Assembly: GCA_964542755.1 (NCBI GenBank)
Contig: CAZIWL010000007.1
Span: 1-64,000, forward strand
Reading direction: 5' to 3'
Length of the DNA stretch: 64,000 bases
DNA from: SKLM01 sp964542755
GTDB lineage: Bacteria; Chloroflexota; Anaerolineae; B4-G1
The notes below the pieces were generated by a model that was not told the origin of the DNA, made no database searches, and saw only the letters and a list, made by a program, of their open reading frames with translations. Below, piece by piece: positions 1 through 7,700 of this stretch; position 1 is the stretch's first letter, and every line of letters begins with the position of its first letter. The position numbers and the translations under genes are program-made.

Positions 1-299
1 AGTTTCTTCCATTTCAGAGTGGCGTGCGTGCGCGCCATGGACTTTCTCGCAAGGTCGAGCTAGGGCGTCGCGCGTCAGGGCTTGCCCCGGATGGGACCTG
101 GAGTACAATCTGGGAGGACTATTGGTGATGCACTTCTGCCGCTCTCTAGGACACCGCGCGGCGGCCCTATCGTCCAGCCGCCGGTGAGGGTGTCCATAGC
201 TTCTCAGGTGTGAGGTCCTCCCGGCGTGCTGTGCTCGGCTTGCACGTGCGTATCGGGCGGCTATGCAAGGACAAGGTCGAGGGACATGTGGATGGCAGG
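1..299. other. Upstream region of first protease, no gene seen
   Basis: No coding sequence is supported here. A long two-part inverted repeat is visible: GGACACC at 149-155 with GGTGTCC at 189-195, and inside it GGCGGC at 160-165 with GCCGCC at 177-182. It would sit in the 5' leader of the protease or end a gene lying before the window. A TACAAT box at 114-119 could be a -10 element, but the hexamer 17 bp upstream matches the -35 consensus at only three positions. Confidence 0.35.
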
Positions 300-2285
300 A
301 TGAAGGAGGTCTCTATAGGACGCTTCGCCCGGTCACGGCGGTTCGCACGGTATGCAGCGGTAGCCTGTGCCTTGATCGTTGTCTTGGTGGGTGGCTCGGG
401 CGCGGCGGGCGTGGCTGGCCCCGGCGGCCCTCCTGGGCTCCAGGTGGCTCCCATCAACCCCGATTTCGAGGCCTCTTTTCGATCGGCCTCCTCCGTCTCG
501 TACGGCTACGTTCCCCCTTCGTTTGATCTGTCGCACATCGAGACGTTGTCCCCCTCGAGAGCCCAGTCGCAGCAGCTGCCGGATCGATTCGACTGGAGGG
601 ACCGTAACGGTGAGAACCTGGTGACCCCGGTCCGCAACCAGAATCCTTGCGGCACGTGTTGGATCTTCGGTACCCTGGCGTCCCTGGAGTCCAATGTGCT
701 CATCGATGAGGGGGTGGCGTACGACTTCTCCGAGCAGAGTGTCGGCCTCTGCGTGGATCCCTCGCTGACTCACGTCTATGACGATCCGCAAGACCCCTGC
801 AGCCCTGGAGGAGGCAACGCCCTCATCGCCTCTGACGTGCTCGTCAAGAAGGGCGCCGTTGCAGAGGCTTGTGCTCCCTATGACACCAGTGCCCTCCAGT
901 GTGACGGATCCTGCGTATGCGACACCTGCGCCCCCGTCAAGACGGTGAGTGGCTACCGCCTGGTCACCGACGACGGTGCGCAGATCGACCTAATCAAGAA
1001 CGCCCTGATCGAGCAAGGTCCTCTGATCGTCTCCTTCCAGCACGAGGGCTCTTGCCAGTACAGCGACCCGACATGGGGTACCATCTACGACTGTTACCGG
1101 ACGCCCGGTTCGGCCAACCATTGCGTGCTCATCGTCGGCTGGGACGACGACGTTCCGCATCCCCACCCCAGCCACTCGGGGACAGGGGCCTGGATTGTCA
1201 AGAACAGCTGGGGAACGGGGCATGGGAATCAAGGCTTCGGCTACCTGGCCTTTGACTCGAGCGATACGCAGGGCGTCGGCTACCTCGACTACAGGGACGC
1301 ACTCTCCTCGGAAGATCTGCTCCACTGGGACGAAGCCGGGCTTGTGTACGGTGTGGGATACGCAAGCAATACGGCGTGGATGGCCAACGTCTTCACCAGC
1401 GATCGGGCACAGCGTCTGACTCACGTCGAGTTCTGGACCACGAGCGACAGCGCCCAGTATGAGGTGTACGTCTGGGCCGGTCAGTTCGGCTCGCAGCTCG
1501 CACATCAGGCGGGCACCGCGCCCGAGTTCGGTTACTACTCCGTCCCCCTCTCCACGCCGATCGCTGTTGCCGAGGGTCAAGCGTTCACTATTGGCGTCCG
1601 GATGACCACCCCGGGCTATAACCACCCTCTAGCCGTCGAGGGGGCCTATCCGGCGGGGGGTGTCAATCCACCCATCCAGGCTGGCGTCAGCTTCTCCAGG
1701 GCCAGCGCAGGCGGTCCTTGGCAAGATCTTAGCGGCGACGATCTGAACGCTTGCCTCCGCGCCCGGCTCTCTCCGCATGCCCGTGTCCTCTACATCCCAC
1801 TGGTCGTGGGCGGCGAAGGGGCGATGTATGACTTCGAAGGCGGGGGGGCTGGATGGTCCGAGTACTCCCGGCAGGGACGTACGGTTATCACCAACGATCT
1901 TCCTGACGGAATCACCGCACGCAGCGGAGACTGGGCCGCCTGGCTGGGGGGCGCCTATGACGAGTTGTCGTACGTTCAGCGGTCAGTGGCTGTCTCGCAT
2001 GCCTTCCCCTATCTTGCCTACTGGCATTGGATTGATTCAGTGGACTACTGCTACTACGACTTCGGCGGAGTCACGGTCAACGGGGTCGCCAGGGTCGAGG
2101 AGTACGATCTCTGCGCATCGGAGAATACCGGGGGATGGGTGCGGCGGGTCGTCGATCTATCCTCCTACACCGGGCAATCCATCACTCTGCGAATCTGGGC
2201 GGAGGCGGACTGGTCGCTCAGGAGCAGCCTCTTCATCGATGATGTGAGCTTCGTCGACAGCACGTCCGCAGCTGCCGCCCGGTAG
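300..2285 (+). CDS. Secreted papain-family (C1A) cysteine protease with lectin-like domain
   Basis: Predicted exported endopeptidase of 661 aa. An Arg-rich N-terminus and a hydrophobic core (about residues 17-40) form a signal peptide, after which a short propeptide-like stretch leads into the C1A domain. The catalytic set is visible: oxyanion Gln114, nucleophile Cys120 in CGTCW, His274 in ANHC and Asn302 in KNSWG. Extra cysteines around 166-210 suggest disulfides. Residues about 340-488 match the lectin-like domain that often follows bacterial C1A domains. YIPLVV at about 497-503 is a linker frequent in Chloroflexota exoproteins, followed by a jelly-roll/MAM-like C-terminal domain (about 510-655). 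The ATG at 300 was chosen because it places the signal peptide at the N-terminus; an in-frame start at 210 would add 30 poorly ordered residues. The ribosome site is weak. Substrate is unknown. Confidence 0.88.
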   Translation: MKEVSIGRFARSRRFARYAAVACALIVVLVGGSGAAGVAGPGGPPGLQVAPINPDFEASFRSASSVSYGYVPPSFDLSHIETLSPSRAQSQQLPDRFDWRDRNGENLVTPVRNQNPCGTCWIFGTLASLESNVLIDEGVAYDFSEQSVGLCVDPSLTHVYDDPQDPCSPGGGNALIASDVLVKKGAVAEACAPYDTSALQCDGSCVCDTCAPVKTVSGYRLVTDDGAQIDLIKNALIEQGPLIVSFQHEGSCQYSDPTWGTIYDCYRTPGSANHCVLIVGWDDDVPHPHPSHSGTGAWIVKNSWGTGHGNQGFGYLAFDSSDTQGVGYLDYRDALSSEDLLHWDEAGLVYGVGYASNTAWMANVFTSDRAQRLTHVEFWTTSDSAQYEVYVWAGQFGSQLAHQAGTAPEFGYYSVPLSTPIAVAEGQAFTIGVRMTTPGYNHPLAVEGAYPAGGVNPPIQAGVSFSRASAGGPWQDLSGDDLNACLRARLSPHARVLYIPLVVGGEGAMYDFEGGGAGWSEYSRQGRTVITNDLPDGITARSGDWAAWLGGAYDELSYVQRSVAVSHAFPYLAYWHWIDSVDYCYYDFGGVTVNGVARVEEYDLCASENTGGWVRRVVDLSSYTGQSITLRIWAEADWSLRSSLFIDDVSFVDSTSAAAAR

Positions 2286-2293
2286 ACAAGCCT

Positions 2294-2320
2294 CGGCCCT
2301 CCCACAGCGGGAGGGGCCCG
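2294..2320 (+). terminator. GC-rich hairpin after first protease
   Basis: An inverted repeat (CGGCCCTCCC at 2294-2303 against GGGAGGGGCCCG at 2309-2320, small bulges, 5-nt loop) begins 8 nt after the protease stop. No T-run follows, so it may stabilise the 3' end rather than terminate. Apart from this hairpin and the promoter at 2474, nothing is seen between 2286 and 2640. Confidence 0.4.
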
Positions 2321-2473
2321 GGTGCAGGGTCCAGCCGAATTGCCTGGAAAGGGCCGCAGATGGCGCCGGGCGCGTTCTCGCTTGACCATACTCCCGTCCT
2401 TGCCGTCGGAGATCTTGGATCCCGCCGGGGGTATACGCCCGCCCGAACACCGGAGCCTCGCCCCGCCTGCGCC

Positions 2474-2501
2474 TTGACAGATCGTGGGTCTCGGCTAGCA
2501 T
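2474..2501 (+). promoter_or_regulatory. Candidate sigma70-type promoter of second protease
   Basis: TTGACA at 2474-2479, 16-bp spacer, TAGCAT at 2496-2501 (4 of 6 to consensus). It would give a leader of about 130 nt before the ATG at 2641. The perfect -35 box is the main support. Confidence 0.45.
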
Positions 2502-2640
2502 GCGACTCTGGCTAGAAAGCCCCGTCGGCGGGTTTGGATCATCCATCCTGGTCCCCTCTCCTGGGACGTCATCAGGCCCTCCGGCCCACGGACAGCCACC
2601 GCGGCTGCCGGTTCTGATGTCTCTCTAAGGAGGTATCGGG

Positions 2641-4953
2641 ATGCGTACTTCATCTAAGGTCACGCTGCTGGTTGTAGCCTTCCTTGCCCTCGTCGCAGTC
2701 ATGTCCATAGGGGCGGCGCCCGACGGCCCCAGACTCAGGTACACCTACTCGGTTGGGGTGCCCCCAGAGACAGGGATCGAGATCCCCCAAGCCGGCCCGC
2801 TGTTGCAAGAGCCCGATTCGCTGGGATTGCCCGCTGGCGGCGCGCGTCCGCCAGCCATGGACCTCTCCCACCTGGACGGCCGCTCAACCCTCGAGCCGTC
2901 GGCCGTCAGTGCCCTCCCCTCAACGTGGGACTGGCGTGCTCAGGGAAAGGTCTCGCCGGTCAAGAATCAACTCAACTGTGGTTCCTGCTACAGTTTTGCT
3001 GCCATCGGCAACATCGAGTCGAAGTTGTTGATCGACAATGATGGCTTGTACGATCTCTCCGAGAATCACGCCAAGGAATGCAACTGGCGCGAGCGCTCCA
3101 GTTACCAGGATCCACCGGGTCAACCCTGGGGAAGCTGCGACGGCGGGAATTACCACATGCTCGTCAGCCTCTTCTCCAGAGAAGGCATCATGCTGGAGGA
3201 GCATGATCCCTACGTAGCCAGCGATGTCGCCTGCAGCTGCACCACGGGCTGTCCCCACGTTAAGACACTCCTCGATTGGCGTATCGTGTCGGCCAATGCC
3301 ATCGCCGACACCGCGGCGCTCAAGCAGGCCATCTACGATTACGGTCCCGTCTACACCATGATGCAGGAGAAGAAGAGTGAGGGTTTCGACACCTCCTACG
3401 ACGGGTCGTATACCTTCGACTATTCGGGGCAGGCAGGATCCACGAATCACTGCGTCCTGATTGTCGGGTGGAGCGACAACTTGCCATCGCTGGAGGGCGG
3501 CACGGACCCGGCGGAGGGGTGGATTGTGAAGAACAGCTGGGGCGACGGTTGGGGTGACAATGGCTACTTCTACGCCACTTACGGCACAGCTAATCTTGGG
3601 ATGTATACCTCCTATATCCACGCCTGGCAGGATTATGAGCCGAACGGCGATGTCTGGTACTACGACGAGGACGGATGGACAAACAGATACGGGTATCAGA
3701 ATGATGCAACAACAGCCTGGGGGCTGGCTCGCTTCACCCCGGATGCCAACACCCACGTCACACGGGTGGAGTTCTGGACCACGGATGTCACGACCGACGT
3801 CGATGTCTATCTCTACGATGAGTTCGATGGCTCTACGCCCACGAACAACCTGGCCCAGGTTCTCAATCAGTCTTTTCCCGCCGCCGGGTACCATTCCGTT
3901 CCGCTCGCCGCACCCGTCCCGGTGACATCCGGCAACGATGTGTTCGCCGTCATCGCCGTCACGAACCAGTCCGACGGATATCCCATCGCCGTGGATGAGA
4001 ACGGCCCCTTCGAGACTGGCACCACCTACCTTAGCCATTACGGTACGTCATGGACCGACCTGGGTCTGACGCACGGCGCCGATGCCGCCATCCGCCTGCG
4101 CACGCGCCCGATGTCGCCCACAGCCCCGATGGTCAGCGGAATCAGCCCATCGAGCGGGGTCAACACGGGCATTGTCCACGTCACCGATCTCAGCGGCAGT
4201 AACTTCCAGGTGGGCGTCACAGTGGCTCTGACGAAGTCGAACCAGGCCCCGATTGCGGGGACGTCCGTCTCCCGGGTTAGCTCGTCCCGGATCACGTGCG
4301 ACTTTGACCTCACGGGGGCCGCGACGGGACCGTGGAACGTCGTGGTGACCAATCCCGATGCGCAGCGTGCCACCCTCTTGAACGGCTTCAGTGTGACGGT
4401 CCCCGGTGCACAAGAGCACAAGGTCTATCTCCCTCTTGTGCTGCGGCGGTATCCACCGATCCCTGGGGTCCCGTTCCTGAACGCGATCAGCAACCCCGAC
4501 GGGGATGGAACCTACGACGTGAGCTGGAGCCCCGCTACGCTGGCGGACACCTACACCTTGGAGGAGGATGACAGCGCTAGTTTCTCAAGCCCCTCAACGG
4601 CGTATAGCGGCTCGGGGTTGATCACCTCCGTCGTCGGCAAGGCTCCGGGCCAGTACCACTACCGCGTGAAGGCCAGCAACGTCTGGGGCCAAAGCGGCTG
4701 GAGCAACGTGCGCCAGGTCAACGTGTCGGCGGCTATGGCGCAGCTCTACATCCAGAATGACACTGGTGGAACGCTCTGCTATGAGGTCTTCGGAACCGGT
4801 ATCGGCGAGCGATGCTTCTCGTTGGGAAGGCACTATTACGGCAGCTTCCCGGCGGGCACCTATGCATGGTATGTTTCCAGCTCTTGCGGTTCCGGCAGTG
4901 CCACCACCGACTACCCGCCCGGAGAGTCTAGTCACCGCTTCTGGTGCGAGTAG
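2641..4953 (+). CDS. Secreted C1A cysteine protease with lectin-like, IPT/TIG and FN3 domains
   Basis: Predicted exported protease of 770 aa with an excellent ribosome site (AAGGAGGT, 2626-2633) fixing the ATG. Signal peptide at residues 1-26. The C1A domain has Gln110, Cys116 in CGSCYSF, His270 in TNHC and Asn298 in KNSWG; the residue after the nucleophile is Tyr where papains normally have Trp. A lectin-like domain follows (about 330-490), then an IPT/TIG-like fold (about 494-588), the linker VYLPLVLRR (595-603), a fibronectin-III-like domain (about 606-695) and a short Cys-containing C-terminal domain (about 700-770). It is a paralogue of the upstream protease in its first 490 residues, but the C-terminal binding domains differ, so the two probably attach to different surfaces or substrates. 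Substrate is not deducible. Confidence 0.9.
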   Translation: MRTSSKVTLLVVAFLALVAVMSIGAAPDGPRLRYTYSVGVPPETGIEIPQAGPLLQEPDSLGLPAGGARPPAMDLSHLDGRSTLEPSAVSALPSTWDWRAQGKVSPVKNQLNCGSCYSFAAIGNIESKLLIDNDGLYDLSENHAKECNWRERSSYQDPPGQPWGSCDGGNYHMLVSLFSREGIMLEEHDPYVASDVACSCTTGCPHVKTLLDWRIVSANAIADTAALKQAIYDYGPVYTMMQEKKSEGFDTSYDGSYTFDYSGQAGSTNHCVLIVGWSDNLPSLEGGTDPAEGWIVKNSWGDGWGDNGYFYATYGTANLGMYTSYIHAWQDYEPNGDVWYYDEDGWTNRYGYQNDATTAWGLARFTPDANTHVTRVEFWTTDVTTDVDVYLYDEFDGSTPTNNLAQVLNQSFPAAGYHSVPLAAPVPVTSGNDVFAVIAVTNQSDGYPIAVDENGPFETGTTYLSHYGTSWTDLGLTHGADAAIRLRTRPMSPTAPMVSGISPSSGVNTGIVHVTDLSGSNFQVGVTVALTKSNQAPIAGTSVSRVSSSRITCDFDLTGAATGPWNVVVTNPDAQRATLLNGFSVTVPGAQEHKVYLPLVLRRYPPIPGVPFLNAISNPDGDGTYDVSWSPATLADTYTLEEDDSASFSSPSTAYSGSGLITSVVGKAPGQYHYRVKASNVWGQSGWSNVRQVNVSAAMAQLYIQNDTGGTLCYEVFGTGIGERCFSLGRHYYGSFPAGTYAWYVSSSCGSGSATTDYPPGESSHRFWCE

Positions 4954-5299
4954 TGGGTCTGCCGGTGCATCGTCGCCGACGCCGGTTGGGCTCAAGCGGC
5001 GGTGCCAGTGACGGGAGCGAACGCCGGTCAGAGGTCGTCACGCGCCGTGGGCCGCCGACGCGTGGACCAGTGCTGGCGCCTCTCCGCCGGTCCTGTGGGT
5101 CGGCGAATCGAGCGGCCAATGAAACCGGTGGCCTGGAGGGGCCGTACGTTCGTGGCTGGCTAACCGCGTGGTCACAGGGGTCCTTGCAGCGTTAGGTCGG
5201 GGTGGAGTCTGTCCGGATTAGCGCGGCTGGTGCCGTGCTGTCTGTTCTGAGCGCGCCAGGGGAGATCCTGCGCTCCGAGTGAACAGGGCGCGATCGGGC
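4954..5299. other. Convergent intergenic region, nothing recognised
   Basis: This 346-bp GC-rich gap lies between the second protease (+) and the helicase (-). No promoter, T-tailed hairpin, RNA gene or credible small ORF was found. Confidence 0.4.
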
Positions 5300-7549
5300 C
5301 TAGGATCGAGCAGTCGCCTGCTCCCAATGCGTTTGCAGCGCCGTGAAGGGCGCCGCCGGGCCCTGGTTGCCCCGCCTGCCCGAGTTCCAGGTCATGATCA
5401 GCTCTTTCTTGGCGCGGGTGATGCCCACGTAGAGGAGCCGCATGCGCTCGGAGGCGTAGTCTAAGCGAGCTTCCTGGGTAGCTGTCCCCTCAGCGTAGCC
5501 GACGTCGGATGGCGCCATCGCGTCCTTCAGCTGGGCGAGCGCCTCCACCTCCAGGTTGAGGCTGTCGCGCACGAACCACTTCTCCCCGATGAAGGCTTCG
5601 TGGGCGAGCCCCGAGGGGAAGTTGTAGTTGTTCAAGGACATCAGATAGACCCGGTCCCACTCCAACCCCTTCGCCTTGTGGATCGTCGCCACGATCACCT
5701 TTCCCTTGTGCCGCTCGGGATCGAAACGCATATCGTCGTCGCTCAGACCGAGGAAGCGGCGCTCGTTCCGGGCAATCACGGCCAGCTCATCCGTCAGCTC
5801 CGGCAGACGCCAATCGGGATGGCGTTCGCCGACCCGCCCGAGCATCACCGCGAGCTTATGCGCGATCGCCAGGTCGGCCGGCTCCTTGAAGAGGTCCTGG
5901 GCCAGTGTGAGGATCAGTTGGTCGATGGGGAGCACGGTGGCCTCTTGCCAGCGACGCACGTAGTCCCGGAACGGCCTCAGATGGTCGCGCAGCCTCACGA
6001 CGGATTCGGCGCCGTCGATGGTGTCGAGCCAATCCCCGCCGAGCCGTGGCCAGAGAAACGCCTCGACGTGCCGGCACTGTCTGAGGGCCTTCGCCACCCT
6101 ATCCACTCGCTCCTGCAGCTCTGGCTCCTCCCGGTCCCCTCTCCGCCAGACCCGGTAGACACGGGCCAGCTTGCGTGGCGACACAGGGTCGGCGAGATAC
6201 TGGATCACGTTGCCCAGGGCCCCGGCTGTCTCTCGTGTGGCCCGAGTGCTGCGTAGAAGCTCGACGTGTTCGATCTCCCGGGCCTTCAGCTCGGCGACGA
6301 CCTGGAAGCCGCGCAGATTGCGGGGAACCAGGACCGCCACCGTCGCGTCCGCGTGGTGCGGCAGCCATCGTTCCAGCGAGTCGACAACCGTGTCGATCTC
6401 GCCTTGCGGGGTGAGTTTCTTGCCATAGACGTGGACCTGATCCGGCCTGTCCGATGGGTTTGATTGAGGATCGCCCTCGGGCGTGGGCTGGATGTGCGGC
6501 TCGGTCAACGCGTCCCGCACCTCGTGGACGGGATGGTCTTGCTGGGTCCAGTCGATCAGGTAATTGGCCAGCTCAATGATGCTCCTGGTGGAGCGCCCGG
6601 AGTTGGGCAGATCGTGGCGAACAACGTCATCTTCCTCGAGGAAATCCTTCAGATACTCAGGGCTTGCCGTTGTGAATGTCTCGTAGATCGCCTGATTGGG
6701 GTCACCGACGCGGACCCAGTTACCTGGAGCGCCCTGGCACCTCGCCAGCAGGTCCAGAATGTCCTGCTGGAGCCGGCTGCTGTCCTGAGCCTCGTCCTCC
6801 AGGATGTAAGGCCAGAGACGCCGCAGGCGCGCCAGGAGCTCCTTATCGAGCCGCAGGGCCTCGAGGGCCAGGCGGATCAGGTCGTCGAAGTCGACGGCTC
6901 CTCGGTAGTTGAGGGCTCGCTGGTAGTCTGCGTAGATGGCCCAACCCATCTCTGCCAGCGGAAGCGGCTTGGCATGACGGTCGAGCTGGGCCCGGACGTC
7001 AGAGGGGGTCGCCTGGTAGTCCTTGGCTTGCTTGATGAGACTGTAGGCGATGGCTCCTACCAGGTCCGGCCACTTGTCCCGCCGGACCCACGCCTCGCGA
7101 CGCTCCTCCAGGTCGAGTGCCATATACGCGTCGATGGCGTCTGGATGGCTGGCGAGCCAGGCGTCCGCCGCATTCTGTCGGATCCGATTCGCCTCGCGTT
7201 CGTCCACGATCTGAAAACCGTCAGAGAGGCCCACCAGGGCCGGCCTCTCCCGCACGATGTCGTGCGCCAGCCCGTGGAGGGTACGCACCCGGTATCCGAC
7301 GTGGGGCAGCAGCCCCAGATCCTTCACGAACGCCCCGACCTGGCGGGCGAAATTATCGACCGCCGAGTTCACCAGGGTCACCACCAGGACCTCCTGGTCG
7401 TCGTCCAGGAGATCACTGGCGATCAGCTTGGCGGCCAGTGCCGAAAGGGTCACTGTCTTGCCGCTGCCGGGGACGGCGGAGACGCCCATCCTCCCACCGG
7501 CATAGCGCAACACCGCTTTCTGACTGGGCCGCGGCCTAAACACCTTCAC
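5300..7549 (-). CDS. UvrD/Rep-type superfamily 1 DNA helicase
   Basis: ATP-dependent DNA translocase/helicase of 749 aa. Motifs seen in order: Walker A AVPGSGKT (25-32), the UvrD-type NxAVDNFARQ region, Walker B ILEDEAQDSS (about residue 250), motif III VRVGDPNQAIYETF, motif V ATIHKAKGLEWDRVYL and motif VI MRLLYVGITRAKKEL near the C-terminus. The protein stops about 35 residues after motif VI, so there is no RecB/AddA-type nuclease domain. It starts at a GTG preceded by GGAGG with 9-nt spacing. It lies 151 bp downstream of a second SF1-like gene on the same strand, suggesting the two proteins work together in repair or recombination. Function beyond helicase is not known. Confidence 0.88.
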   Translation of the reverse strand: MKVFRPRPSQKAVLRYAGGRMGVSAVPGSGKTVTLSALAAKLIASDLLDDDQEVLVVTLVNSAVDNFARQVGAFVKDLGLLPHVGYRVRTLHGLAHDIVRERPALVGLSDGFQIVDEREANRIRQNAADAWLASHPDAIDAYMALDLEERREAWVRRDKWPDLVGAIAYSLIKQAKDYQATPSDVRAQLDRHAKPLPLAEMGWAIYADYQRALNYRGAVDFDDLIRLALEALRLDKELLARLRRLWPYILEDEAQDSSRLQQDILDLLARCQGAPGNWVRVGDPNQAIYETFTTASPEYLKDFLEEDDVVRHDLPNSGRSTRSIIELANYLIDWTQQDHPVHEVRDALTEPHIQPTPEGDPQSNPSDRPDQVHVYGKKLTPQGEIDTVVDSLERWLPHHADATVAVLVPRNLRGFQVVAELKAREIEHVELLRSTRATRETAGALGNVIQYLADPVSPRKLARVYRVWRRGDREEPELQERVDRVAKALRQCRHVEAFLWPRLGGDWLDTIDGAESVVRLRDHLRPFRDYVRRWQEATVLPIDQLILTLAQDLFKEPADLAIAHKLAVMLGRVGERHPDWRLPELTDELAVIARNERRFLGLSDDDMRFDPERHKGKVIVATIHKAKGLEWDRVYLMSLNNYNFPSGLAHEAFIGEKWFVRDSLNLEVEALAQLKDAMAPSDVGYAEGTATQEARLDYASERMRLLYVGITRAKKELIMTWNSGRRGNQGPAAPFTALQTHWEQATARS

Positions 7550-7700
7550 GCGTCAATGCCTCCAACCCCCTGATCTGCCCTGAGCCCGGTGCATCCGTCC
7601 GACGGGCCCCGCGTCACACACCACGCGCCACGGATTACGCTGCCCACCCAACCCATCAAGCCGTTCACACGTCGGCCGACCCATCCCCCCCAATCCAGTC
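7550..7700. other. Gap between helicase genes with CAC-rich low-complexity stretch
   Basis: The stretch around 7608-7650 is a degenerate CAC/CACG-rich sequence, followed by a C-rich tract at 7683-7690. This is irregular low complexity rather than a clean tandem repeat. No promoter or terminator was recognised. Confidence 0.35.

Noticed and set aside
7600..7700. CRISPR or ordered tandem repeat in the CAC-rich stretch
   Set aside because: No constant-length unit or spacer; it is irregular low complexity.
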